Assembly (NCBI GenBank): GCA_050250395.1
Contig: JBFWOQ010000004.1
Location: forward strand, 76,622 to 140,621
From: JAGPUQ01 sp050250395
Lineage (GTDB): Bacteria > Pseudomonadota > Gammaproteobacteria > Pseudomonadales > Porticoccaceae
DNA: 64,000 nucleotides
Direction: 5' to 3'
The notes below the pieces were generated by a model. The model had not been told where the DNA came from. It did not search any database and saw nothing but the letters and a program-made list of their open reading frames with translations. Position 1 is the first letter of the stretch. The number at the start of each line of letters is the position of its first letter. The position numbers were made by a program, and so were the translations under genes. Shown here in pieces: positions 7,583-15,400 of this stretch.

Positions 7583-7623
7583 GGACCGGTAGTTCAGTCG
7601 GTTAGAANNNNNNNNNNCCGCCA
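7583..7623 (+). tRNA. tRNA-Asp, interrupted by an assembly gap
   Basis: The first 25 bases, starting GGACCGGTAGTTCAGTCGG, match the 5' part of proteobacterial tRNA-Asp(GTC). The sequence then enters ten N (7608-7617). Directly after them comes CCGCCA, exactly the expected end: the last two acceptor bases, the discriminator G and the CCA. The anticodon is in the gap, so Asp is inferred from the 5' sequence. A normal 77-base tRNA would need about 46 bases where ten N stand. Confidence 0.75.
7608..7617. other. assembly gap of 10 N inside tRNA-Asp
   Basis: Ten undetermined bases. The flanks are the two ends of one tRNA gene, so the true gap is probably about 46 bases and the N count is a placeholder. 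Confidence 0.95.
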
Positions 7624-7990
7624 ATTCGTTTCGATTCACGCTATGTGTCGCGCGCGCAGATCCCCGTCGCGCGCAGATCCCCATGGGAAAGCCTGCATTG
7701 ACCCTGTTGGTGTAGCGCGCTAACATTGCCGCCCCTTCGCGCGTGGCCATCCGCCCGTCGAGGGCCCGCCAGGTGGACGTAAACAGCGTTCGCTGGGCAT
7801 CATCGGGTGGCACGACCCCGCCCCCGGCCGCGATCGAATCCTCCGTCCGACGGTGATCGCAGCGCAACCCGACTTCCGTCGGGTCTGATGTTCCAGCGAC
7901 CCCTCCTGTTTGCGTTTGCCCTGTCGGGTTGGCGGCGAGTTGCCTTGCGCGGCGCCGAACCGATCGTCTATCGATAGAGGAAACGATTCA
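7624..7990. other. long untranslated leader before ilvB
   Basis: About 370 bases between the broken tRNA-Asp and ilvB without a convincing gene. It contains a short near-exact direct repeat of CGCGCGCAGATCCCC around 7650-7682, a 7-bp hairpin ACCCGAC/GTCGGGT at 7867-7884, and a ribosome-binding site AGAGGAAA just before the GTG start of ilvB. Two short frames (7683-7715 and 7888-7977) have a few branched-chain codons, but no terminator with a T-run is visible, so attenuation is not supported. Confidence 0.5.
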
Positions 7991-9727
7991 GTGGAATTGC
8001 TCTCCGGCGGCGAAGCCACCATCCGCGCATTGCGCGATTCCGGCGTCAAATACCTCTGGGGTTATCCCGGCGGCGCGGCGCTCCACATCTACGATGCCCT
8101 GTTCCGGCAGGATGACGTCAAACACATCCTGATGCGCCACGAGCAGGGCGCGACCCATGCCGCCGACGGCTATGCCCGGGCGACGGGCGAAGTCGGCGCC
8201 GTGTTGGTGACCTCCGGTCCCGGCGCCACCAACGCCATCACCGGCATCGCCACTGCCTACATGGATTCGATTCCCCTGGTGGTCATCTCGGGCCAGGTGC
8301 CGCAGGAAAAAATTGGCGGTGATGCCTTCCAGGAAACCGACATGATCGGTATCTCGCGACCCATCGTGAAACACAGTTTCATGGTACGGCGCGCGGAAGA
8401 CGTGGCGGAAACCATTGCCAAGGCTTTCTACATCGCGCGCAGCGGACGGCCCGGGCCGGTGGTGGTCGATATTCCCAAGGATGTCACCGACCCCAACCAC
8501 AGGGTGCCCTACCTGTACCCGGACAAAATCCGCATTCGTTCCTATCAGCCGTCCACCAAGGGGCATTCCGGGCAGATTCGCCGCGCGGTGAAGGTGTTGC
8601 TCGAAGCCAGGCGGCCGGTCATCTATGCGGGGGGCGGGGTGATTCTGGGCAATGCCGCGGACCAGCTTACGCGGCTCGCGCGACTGCTCGATTTTCCGGT
8701 CACCAACACCCTGATGGGACTTGGCGGTTACCCCGGCAGCGACCGCCAGTTCGTTGGCATGCTCGGTATGCACGGTACCTTCGAGGCCAATACGGCGATG
8801 CATCACGCGGACGTGATTCTGGCGGTCGGCGTGCGCTTCGACGACCGGGTCACCAATACGCCGGACCGCTTCTGCCCGGGGGCGCAGATCATTCATATCG
8901 ACGTCGATCCCTCGTCGATTTCGAAAAACGTACCCGCGGATATCCCCATCGTCGGCGCCTGCGACGCGGTGCTGGACGAGATGATCGAGCAGATCGACGC
9001 TGCCGGCGCGCGTCCGGACGCCGCGGCGCTGGCCGAATGGTGGCAGCAGATCGACGAGTGGCGACGGCGTCACGGGCTCTACACCGCGCCGCGCCACGAA
9101 CCCAGCGTCGGCTCCCTGATCAAGCCCCAGGATGCGGTGCGGGCGCTCTACAAGGTCACCGCAGGCAAGGCCTACATCACGTCCGATGTCGGGCAGCACC
9201 AGATGTTCGCGGCGCAGTATTACCTCTTCGACCAGCCGCGGCAGTGGTTCAATTCCGGCGGGCTCGGCACCATGGGTTACGGTCTGCCGGCAGCCATGGG
9301 CGTGCAGATGGCGTTCCCGGGAGCGGATGTCGCCTGCGTCACCGGCGAGGGCAGTATCCAGATGTGCATTCAGGAGCTGTCCGCCTGCACCCAGCACCAG
9401 TTGCCGGTCAAGATCATCAACCTCAACAACCAGGCGCTGGGGATGGTGAAGCAGTGGCAGGACATGCAGTACGGCAGCCGGTACTCGCAGATTCTCTACG
9501 AAGATTCGCTGCCGGATTTCGTCAAGCTGGCGGAGGCCTACGGCCATGTCGGGCTGCGCGTCGAACACATCGACGAACTCGAAGACAAGCTCCGGGAATG
9601 CTTCAGTTACAAGGACCGGGTAGTGTTCGTCGACATCCAGGTGGATCCCCACGAGCACGTCTATCCGATGCATGTGTCACCCGGCTCCATGCGCGATCTG
9701 TGGCTCAGCAAAACGGAGCGTACCTGA
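7991..9727 (+). CDS. ilvB: acetolactate synthase large subunit, biosynthetic
   Basis: Thiamine-diphosphate enzyme that condenses pyruvate with itself or 2-oxobutyrate in the first common step of valine, leucine and isoleucine synthesis. The 578 residues include the catalytic Glu in RHEQGATHAADGYARATG near residue 50, the FAD-region sequence RFDDRVT, and the cofactor-binding motif TGEGSIQM ending in INLNNQALGMVKQWQ. The GTG start at 7991 follows AGAGGAAACGATTCA; the protein then begins VELLSGGEA as in relatives. The stop overlaps the ilvN start by one base, so the two subunits are made together. The literature alternative symbol is ilvI. Confidence 0.95.
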   Translation: MELLSGGEATIRALRDSGVKYLWGYPGGAALHIYDALFRQDDVKHILMRHEQGATHAADGYARATGEVGAVLVTSGPGATNAITGIATAYMDSIPLVVISGQVPQEKIGGDAFQETDMIGISRPIVKHSFMVRRAEDVAETIAKAFYIARSGRPGPVVVDIPKDVTDPNHRVPYLYPDKIRIRSYQPSTKGHSGQIRRAVKVLLEARRPVIYAGGGVILGNAADQLTRLARLLDFPVTNTLMGLGGYPGSDRQFVGMLGMHGTFEANTAMHHADVILAVGVRFDDRVTNTPDRFCPGAQIIHIDVDPSSISKNVPADIPIVGACDAVLDEMIEQIDAAGARPDAAALAEWWQQIDEWRRRHGLYTAPRHEPSVGSLIKPQDAVRALYKVTAGKAYITSDVGQHQMFAAQYYLFDQPRQWFNSGGLGTMGYGLPAAMGVQMAFPGADVACVTGEGSIQMCIQELSACTQHQLPVKIINLNNQALGMVKQWQDMQYGSRYSQILYEDSLPDFVKLAEAYGHVGLRVEHIDELEDKLRECFSYKDRVVFVDIQVDPHEHVYPMHVSPGSMRDLWLSKTERT

Positions 9728-10191
9728 TGAAACGCATTCTTTCGGTGCTGTTGGAAAACGAACCCGGAGCCCTGTCGCGCGTGGTCGGCCTGTTTTCCCA
9801 GCGCGGCTACAACATCGATTCGCTGACCGTCGCTCCGACCGAGGACGCGACCCTGTCGCGCATGACACTGACCACGCAGAGCGACGATCTCACCATCGAG
9901 AAAATCACCAAGCAGCTCCACAAGCTGATCGATGTAGTGAAGGTCACCGACCTCACCGACGGCCTTCACATCGAGCGCGAACTGATGCTCGTCAAGGTGA
10001 AGGCGAGCGGCGATGCTCGCGCCGAAGTGAAGCGCGTCGTCGATATCTTCCGGGGTNNNNNNNNNNNNNNNNNNNNNNNNNNNNNNNNNNNNNNNNNNNN
10101 NATCGAGGCGCTCGGCGAGACGGCGGTGCTGGAAGTGGTGCGCTCCGGCGTATCCGGTATCATGCGCGGCGAACGTGCGCTGCGGGCTTGA
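9727..10191 (+). CDS. ilvN: acetolactate synthase small (regulatory) subunit, with internal gap
   Basis: Regulatory subunit conferring valine feedback control on the large subunit. The N-terminal ACT domain is clear (MKRILSVLLENEPGALSRVV and GLFSQRGYNIDSLTVAPT), followed by the ELMLVKVKA second half and the C-terminal VLEVVRSGVSGI. A run of 45 N (10057-10101) removes the stretch after VDIFRG. The frame is kept across the gap, but relatives have about 24 residues there instead of 15, so the gap is probably about 27 bases too short. The symbol ilvH is also used. It starts on the last base of the ilvB stop. Confidence 0.93.
   Translation: MKRILSVLLENEPGALSRVVGLFSQRGYNIDSLTVAPTEDATLSRMTLTTQSDDLTIEKITKQLHKLIDVVKVTDLTDGLHIERELMLVKVKASGDARAEVKRVVDIFRGXXXXXXXXXXXXXXXIEALGETAVLEVVRSGVSGIMRGERALRA
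10057..10101. other. assembly gap of 45 N inside ilvN
   Basis: Undetermined bases within the acetolactate synthase small subunit gene. Frame is conserved, but comparison with family length suggests about 72 bases are really missing. Confidence 0.95.
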
Positions 10192-10234
10192 CAGTCACGG
10201 GACAACCAACAAACTCAGTATCGGGTGGACGACC

Positions 10235-11254
10235 ATGCAAGTGTATTACGAGAAAGATTGTGATCTCGCCGTCATCCGCGGCAAGAAAGTGGCCGTGGTG
10301 GGCTATGGCTCTCAAGGTCACGCGCACGCGCTCAACCTGCGCGATTCCGGTGTCGCCGAAGTGGTGGTAGCGCTGCGCAAGGGTTCGGCGTCCCGCGCCA
10401 AGGCCGAAGGCGCCGGCCTCAAGGTGGCCGAGGTTGCCGAGGCGGTGAAAGGTGCCGATCTGGTGATGGTGCTGGCGCCCGATGAACAGCAGAAAGCCAT
10501 TTATTACAGTGAAATCGAACCCAACCTGAAGCCCGGCGCGGCGCTTGCGTTCGCCCATGGCTTCAATATCCACTTCCAGTTGATCGAGCCGCGCGCGGAT
10601 CTGGATGTGATCATGATCGCCCCCAAAGGCCCCGGCCATACGGTGCGCAGCACCTATCAGGAGGGCGGCGGTGTGCCGTCGCTGATCGCCCTGTACCGGG
10701 ACGCCAGCGGCCGGGCACGCGACATTGCCCTGTCCTATGCGGCCGCGATCGGTGCGGGCCGCTCCGGCATCATCGAAACCAATTTCCGGGAAGAGACCGA
10801 GACCGACCTGTTCGGTGAACAGGCAGTACTCTGCGGCGGCGCCACGGCACTGGTCCAGGCGGGTTTCGAAACCCTGGTCGAGGCCGGCTATGCGCCCGAA
10901 ATGGCCTATTTCGAGTGTCTGCACGAACTCAAGCTGATCGTCGATCTGATGTATCAGGGCGGCATCGCCGACATGCGTTACTCGATCTCCAATACGGCGG
11001 AGTACGGGGATTATGTGAGCGGTCCGCGCATCATCACCGATGAAACCAAAAAGGAGATGAAGCGCATTCTGGACGATATTCAAACCGGCAAATTCGCGCG
11101 CGAATTCGTGCTCGACAACCAGGCCGGGAACCCGGTACTGAAGGCGCGCCGGCGCCGTGCCCAGGAGCATCCCATCGAGGCCGTGGGCGCCAAGCTGCGC
11201 GGCATGATGCCCTGGATCGGCAAGAACAAGCTGATCGACAAGTCGAAGAACTGA
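10235..11254 (+). CDS. ilvC: ketol-acid reductoisomerase (class I)
   Basis: Second common enzyme of branched-chain amino acid synthesis: isomerises and reduces acetolactate or acetohydroxybutyrate using NADPH and magnesium. The 339 residues match the short class I form. The nucleotide-binding VAVVGYGSQGHAHALNLRDSG lies at about residues 18-38, and the metal-binding ETDLFGEQAVLCGG and CLHELKLIVDLMY motifs are intact. The ATG at 10235 gives MQVYYEKDCDLAVI, a typical start. It lies 43 bases after ilvN and is followed by a strong terminator, so ilvB-ilvN-ilvC form one unit. Confidence 0.97.
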   Translation: MQVYYEKDCDLAVIRGKKVAVVGYGSQGHAHALNLRDSGVAEVVVALRKGSASRAKAEGAGLKVAEVAEAVKGADLVMVLAPDEQQKAIYYSEIEPNLKPGAALAFAHGFNIHFQLIEPRADLDVIMIAPKGPGHTVRSTYQEGGGVPSLIALYRDASGRARDIALSYAAAIGAGRSGIIETNFREETETDLFGEQAVLCGGATALVQAGFETLVEAGYAPEMAYFECLHELKLIVDLMYQGGIADMRYSISNTAEYGDYVSGPRIITDETKKEMKRILDDIQTGKFAREFVLDNQAGNPVLKARRRRAQEHPIEAVGAKLRGMMPWIGKNKLIDKSKN

Positions 11255-11294
11255 CCGGCAACGGTTGCAGGTCGCGCGCTCCTGGGCGCGGCAC

Positions 11295-11330
11295 GGGGGC
11301 GGTCCGCGGTAGCTGGGGTCCGCCCCTTTT
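11295..11330 (+). terminator. intrinsic terminator after ilvC
   Basis: GGGGCGG (11295-11301) pairs with CCGCCCC (11319-11325) across a 17-base loop and is followed directly by TTTTT. It stands 40 bases after the ilvC stop and closes the ilvBNC unit. Confidence 0.7.
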
Positions 11331-11441
11331 TCATGGTGTCTTTCACCGCGTCGCGCTCCTGCCGGTGGGGGCTTTCCTGCTACAGTGCGGCAGTATGCGC
11401 ACCAAGGCGCGGCAACCGGTGACTGGCGGAGGAGACCTGGC

Positions 11442-12266
11442 GTGAGCGACCCCTTTGCGGATGACGACGAGGCCAGCGGCACGGCGACGGTGCCGCCGTT
11501 TGCCCCGTTCTCGGCCGAGGACGCCGTCGAGGGCGAGGTAGTCCGGCGCCGCGGCATCTATCTGCTGCCCAACCTGCTCACCACCGGCGCCCTGTTCGCG
11601 GGCTTCTATGCCATTCTTTCCGCCATGAACGGGAAATACTCCACGGCAGCGGTCGCCATTTTCGTCGCCATGGTGTTTGACGGGCTCGACGGCCGCGTCG
11701 CCCGCCTCACCAATACCCAGAGCGCGTTTGGCGTTCAGTACGATTCGCTGTCGGACATGGTGTCGTTCGGGGTGGCGCCGGCGGTAGTAGCCTATGCCTG
11801 GATGTTGAATGCGCTGGGCAAGCTGGGCTGGGCGGCCGCATTCATTTATGCATCCTGCGCCGCGTTGCGCCTGGCGCGCTTCAACGTACAGGTGGGCTCC
11901 TCCGACAAGCGCTTCTTTGTCGGACTCGCGAGCCCGGCCGCGGCCGGAGTGGTCGCCGGTGTCGTGTGGAGCGGAACCGATCTGGTCCCTACCGGCGGCG
12001 TTGCCCTTGTCGTTGGCCTGATCACGGCGGCTGCGGGGCTGCTGATGGTCACCAATTTCCGCTATCACAGCATGAAGGGTGTCGACTTTCGCGGGCGGGT
12101 GCCTTTTATCGTGATCGTCGCGGCGGTGATTGGCGCCGCCCTGGTGGTGATCGATCCGCCCCGGGTGCTGTTGGCCGTCTTCTTCGTGTACGCGCTGTCC
12201 GGCCCCAGTCTGTGGCTGTGGCGCCGCTATCGCCGGGGCTTGGCAGCGCGGAGCGAATCTGCTTGA
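11442..12266 (+). CDS. pssA: CDP-diacylglycerol-serine O-phosphatidyltransferase
   Basis: Integral membrane enzyme that makes phosphatidylserine, the precursor of phosphatidylethanolamine. The CDP-alcohol phosphotransferase signature is complete: DGLDGRVARLTNTQSAFG followed by YDSLSD, giving the DG-x2-AR-x8-G-x3-D-x3-D spacing. Several hydrophobic segments span the rest, and the protein ends in a basic WLWRRYRRG tail. The GTG at 11442 is chosen because GGAGGAGA lies just before it; an upstream ATG at 11385 has no such site. The 274-residue length fits the type II family. It precedes the leuA leader, as in several gammaproteobacteria. Confidence 0.93.
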   Translation: MSDPFADDDEASGTATVPPFAPFSAEDAVEGEVVRRRGIYLLPNLLTTGALFAGFYAILSAMNGKYSTAAVAIFVAMVFDGLDGRVARLTNTQSAFGVQYDSLSDMVSFGVAPAVVAYAWMLNALGKLGWAAAFIYASCAALRLARFNVQVGSSDKRFFVGLASPAAAGVVAGVVWSGTDLVPTGGVALVVGLITAAAGLLMVTNFRYHSMKGVDFRGRVPFIVIVAAVIGAALVVIDPPRVLLAVFFVYALSGPSLWLWRRYRRGLAARSESA

Positions 12267-12298
12267 ATGGCTCCAATCACTGTGCAACGTCCCTCGCA

Positions 12299-12394
12299 AT
12301 GGCATTTCGTGCGGTTCCGTCGTTCTCCCGTTCCGGACCTTGCCGTCCGGCGGCGGCGCTGTGTGCGGTCCGACTGCTCCTGCTGCTGCCCTGA
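12299..12394 (+). CDS. leuL: leucine operon leader peptide
   Basis: A 31-codon frame ending in CVRLLLLLP-like sequence: codons CTG CTC CTG CTG CTG stand in a row at 12374-12388, with a sixth Leu codon at residue 21, then Pro and TGA. It lies about 110 bases before leuA. Such a run placed at the end of a short frame and next to hairpins is the classic attenuator that senses charged tRNA-Leu. No strong ribosome-binding site is seen before the ATG. Recognised from composition and position; no homologue search was done. Confidence 0.8.
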   Translation: MAFRAVPSFSRSGPCRPAAALCAVRLLLLLP

Positions 12395-12430
12395 GGGGCA
12401 GCCAACGTACTTTCCCGCTGTTTTTCGTTT
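12385..12430 (+). terminator. candidate attenuator hairpin of leuA
   Basis: GCTGCCC (12385-12391) and GGGCAGC (12396-12402) form a 7-bp stem whose loop TGAG contains the leader stop codon. A T-rich stretch with TTTTTCGTTTT begins at 12421. Further hairpins follow: CCCGC/GCGGG at 12438-12450, and a GATCGC-GCGC/GCGC-GCGATC structure at 12468-12490 just before the leuA ribosome-binding site. Which pairings are terminator and antiterminator needs folding. Confidence 0.45.
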
Positions 12431-12505
12431 TCATCACCCGCTGATGCGGGCCGATTCATCCTGTAGCGATCGCCGCGCTGGCGCGCGATCTGGGAGCCCA
12501 ACGCC

Positions 12506-14053
12506 ATGGCCGACAACAAAGAACACTTGATCATTTTCGACACCACGTTGCGCGACGGCGAGCAAAGCCCCGGCGCAGCCATGACGCGCGAAGAGAAATT
12601 GCGCGTCGCCAAGGCGCTGGAAAAACTGCGGGTGGACGTGATCGAAGCGGGTTTCGCGACCTCGAGCCCCGGCGATTTCGCCGCCGTCAAAAGCATCGCC
12701 GATACCATCCGCGATTGCCGCGTATGCAGTCTCGCGCGCACCTTGCCGGCGGATATCGAGCGCGCCGCCGAGGCGCTCAGGGGCGCGGCGGCACCCCGCA
12801 TCCACACCTTCATCGCCACCTCGCCGATTCACATGGAATACAAGCTCCAGATGACGCCGGCGCAGGTGCTCGAGCAGGCCATCGGTGCCGTCAAGATTGC
12901 GCGCAATCTGGTCGACGATGTGGAGTTTTCGCTCGAGGACGGCAGCCGCACCGAGTTCGAATTCATGTGCCGGATCATCGAGGCGGTGATTGCCGCGGGT
13001 GCCCGCACCATCAACATTCCCGACACCGTGGGTTACGGCGAGCCGGGCCAGTACGGCGCCATGATCGGCCGCGTCATCCAGAACGTGCCGAATTCCGATC
13101 AGGCGATATTCTCCGTACATTGTCACAACGATCTCGGCCTCGCGGTGGCCAATTCGCTGTCCGCCGTGCTGCACGGGGCGCGCCAGGTCGAATGCACCAT
13201 CAATGGTCTCGGTGAGCGCGCCGGCAATGCGTCGCTGGAGGAAATCGTGATGGCGGTGCGCACCCGGCCCGACGTGTTTCCGGTGTCCACCCGCATCGAC
13301 ACCACGCAGATCGTCCCCACCTCGCGCCTGGTGTCCACGGTCACCGGATTCCCGGTGCAGCCCAACAAGGCGGTGGTGGGCGCCAACGCCTTTGCCCACG
13401 AGTCCGGTATTCACCAGGACGGCGTGCTCAAGTACCGCGAGACCTACGAGATCATGCGCGCCCAGGATGTGGGCTGGAACACCAACCGCCTTGTGCTGGG
13501 CAAGCTTTCGGGGCGTGCAGCGTTCAGCGCGCGCCTCGAAACCCTGGGCATCACCTTCGACAACAAGGCCGATCTCAATCGTGCGTTCGTGCGCTTCAAG
13601 GAGCTCGCCGACAAGAAGCGGGAAATCTACGACGAAGACTTGCAGGCGCTGGTGTCCGATATTCAGCTCGGCGAGACCGCCGAGCATTTCAGCCTGATCG
13701 CCATGGACGTGGCATCGCGGACCGGACGTGCTCCCCATGCCGAGCTCACCCTGCGGGTCCAGGGCAATGATCACCAGACCGTGGCGGACGGCGACGGGCC
13801 CGTGGATGCGGTGTTCAAGGCAATCGAGAAGCTCGCCCACAGCGGTGCCAGTCTGCAACTCTATTCGGTCAATGCCATCACTACCGGCAGCGACTCCCAG
13901 GGTGAGGTGACCGTGCGGCTGGAGAAGGGAGGGCGCATCGTCAATGGTCAGGGCGCGGATACCGATATTCTGGTGGCGAGCGCCAAGGCGTACCTGAATG
14001 CCATCAACCTGCTGGAAACGCCCGACCGCGTCCATCCCCAGCGCGGCGTGTAA
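12506..14053 (+). CDS. leuA: 2-isopropylmalate synthase
   Basis: First committed enzyme of leucine synthesis; condenses acetyl-CoA with 2-oxoisovalerate. The 515 residues show the HMGL-like catalytic barrel starting with IIFDTTLRDGEQSPGAAM, the metal-binding VHCHNDLGLAVANSL near residue 206, GLGERAGNASLEE, and the C-terminal leucine-sensing domain from about residue 390. GGGAG precedes the ATG. The gene has its own leucine attenuator peptide upstream, so it is expected to be switched on when charged tRNA-Leu is scarce. No leuBCD lies nearby in this window. Confidence 0.96.
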   Translation: MADNKEHLIIFDTTLRDGEQSPGAAMTREEKLRVAKALEKLRVDVIEAGFATSSPGDFAAVKSIADTIRDCRVCSLARTLPADIERAAEALRGAAAPRIHTFIATSPIHMEYKLQMTPAQVLEQAIGAVKIARNLVDDVEFSLEDGSRTEFEFMCRIIEAVIAAGARTINIPDTVGYGEPGQYGAMIGRVIQNVPNSDQAIFSVHCHNDLGLAVANSLSAVLHGARQVECTINGLGERAGNASLEEIVMAVRTRPDVFPVSTRIDTTQIVPTSRLVSTVTGFPVQPNKAVVGANAFAHESGIHQDGVLKYRETYEIMRAQDVGWNTNRLVLGKLSGRAAFSARLETLGITFDNKADLNRAFVRFKELADKKREIYDEDLQALVSDIQLGETAEHFSLIAMDVASRTGRAPHAELTLRVQGNDHQTVADGDGPVDAVFKAIEKLAHSGASLQLYSVNAITTGSDSQGEVTVRLEKGGRIVNGQGADTDILVASAKAYLNAINLLETPDRVHPQRGV

Positions 14054-14059
14054 TCGTCG

Positions 14060-14839
14060 ATGGACGCGGCGCGACGGGACGCGTACCTGACGGCACTGGG
14101 CGTGGTCAGATACCGGCCGCGCCCGGCGTCTGGTGAAGCCGCCACGGCATTTGCCGGAGCGGCTGTGGAACGCGCCGAAGCGTCCGAGCAACCCGCCGTC
14201 ATGGCTGCGCCAAGAGCACCTGGCATACCGGCTGCGGAGTCCGCCGGTGGCACGGCGCCGGCAGAACACGGTCAAGCGCCGCTGGCGGCACTCCGGGAGC
14301 GGGCGCCGGTGGCCGTTGCCGCCGCGGGATCGCAAGCGCCGTCGCAGCCCGAAGCCGCGGGCGCCGAAACGGCCGCCGCGCTGGCATTTCGCATCGCCTG
14401 TTGGCAGCCGGTGCCGGATCTGTTGGTGTTCGATGCCTTGCCCGCTGGCGGCTGGCCCGATCGCGAGCGGACGGCGCTGTTGAGCAATATGCTGCGGGCC
14501 ATCGGGCGTCTGCCGGGACCGCTGGCGGCTGCCGAAGTGATCGACTGGCCGCCGTTCGCAGGTGCCGATGCCAGTCTCGCGGGTGCGCAAGAGTCGCTCG
14601 CATTGTTCATCGCCGGACGCATGACGATGGCGCCGTTTCGCTGGCTGCTGGCGATGGGCGAACTCAGTTGGCGTTGTCTGGGAGCGGACTCTCACCGGGC
14701 GGTCGGTGACGAACTGGCGCTGGCGGACGCTGCGCGCGCTATTCTGTTACCGGGGCTTGCGGACCTGCTGGCCGCGCCCGCGCGCAAGGCCGAAACCTGG
14801 CGCGCGATCAGGCAGCTCGCCGCGGCGGCGAACCCATGA
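14060..14839 (+). CDS. hypothetical protein preceding rimI, possibly HolD-like
   Basis: A 259-residue protein. The N-terminal DAYLTALGVVRYRPR is followed by about 80 low-complexity residues rich in Ala, Pro and Glu, then a more ordered part with LLVFDALPAG and LLSNMLRAIGRL. In Escherichia coli the gene before rimI is holD (DNA polymerase III psi), and both the N-terminal pattern and the LLSNMLRAIG stretch resemble that protein or its longer pseudomonad counterpart. The stop overlaps the rimI start (ATGA), so they are coupled. The HolD link is from position and faint similarity, not a firm assignment. Confidence 0.5.
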   Translation: MDAARRDAYLTALGVVRYRPRPASGEAATAFAGAAVERAEASEQPAVMAAPRAPGIPAAESAGGTAPAEHGQAPLAALRERAPVAVAAAGSQAPSQPEAAGAETAAALAFRIACWQPVPDLLVFDALPAGGWPDRERTALLSNMLRAIGRLPGPLAAAEVIDWPPFAGADASLAGAQESLALFIAGRMTMAPFRWLLAMGELSWRCLGADSHRAVGDELALADAARAILLPGLADLLAAPARKAETWRAIRQLAAAANP

Positions 14840-15315
14840 TGGGCGCCGCGTCGGAGCCGAACGTGCGGACCGCCGTCGCCGCCGATCTGGAAACCCTGTG
14901 CCGGATCGAGGCGGAGGCGGCGGTGGCACCCTGGGACCGCGCCCGTTTCGAGGACAGTCTCGCCCGGCATCGGATACTGGTATTGATCGCCCATGGCGAG
15001 TGCTGTGGATTCGCCGTATTTCGTCAGGTGCTCGACGAAGCGGAAGTGCTGAATATCGCGGTCGCTCCCGCCCATGCCCGCAAAGGGTTTGGCCGCCGCC
15101 TGTTGCGCGCCGGTCTCGATCTGCTCGCCGACCACGTGCGCGCTGTGCATCTGGAAGTGCGTGCCGGCAATGTGCCTGCCATCGCGCTGTATCGTCGCGC
15201 AGGCTTCCACCGCGTCGGGCTGCGGCGCAACTACTATCCGGCCCCCCAGGGCCGCGAAGATGCCATCCTGATGCACCTCGATCTGACTCCGGGTGGCGAT
15301 GCGGGGATCGGATGA
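14836..15315 (+). CDS. rimI: ribosomal protein S18 alanine N-acetyltransferase
   Basis: GNAT-family acetyltransferase that modifies the N-terminal Ala of ribosomal protein S18. The acetyl-CoA-binding core is visible in LNIAVAPAHARKGFGRRLL (about residues 74-92), followed by VHLEVRAGNVPAIALYRRAGF and the RRNYYPAPQGREDAILM ending that is characteristic of RimI. The protein has 159 residues, the usual size. It starts at ATG 14836 overlapping the previous stop by four bases. Confidence 0.9.
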   Translation: MMGAASEPNVRTAVAADLETLCRIEAEAAVAPWDRARFEDSLARHRILVLIAHGECCGFAVFRQVLDEAEVLNIAVAPAHARKGFGRRLLRAGLDLLADHVRAVHLEVRAGNVPAIALYRRAGFHRVGLRRNYYPAPQGREDAILMHLDLTPGGDAGIG

Positions 15316-15400
15316 GCACTGCGGCTGTCGTGCCAGTGCGCAACTGTTCGGGAAATCCGACGGTCCGTAAAATGCCGGCGAGTGTCCGGACCTCGACCCG

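Noticed and set aside
7683..7977. Short frames before ilvB (7683-7715 coding a peptide ending ALTLLV, and 7888-7977) as valine/leucine leader peptides.
   Set aside because: Only a few branched-chain codons, no ribosome-binding site for the first, and no hairpin followed by a T-run. The hairpin at 7867-7884 alone does not make an attenuator.
12434..14695. A 753-codon open frame antisense to leuA.
   Set aside because: Shadow of leuA in GC-rich DNA; the true gene on the plus strand has full family motifs.
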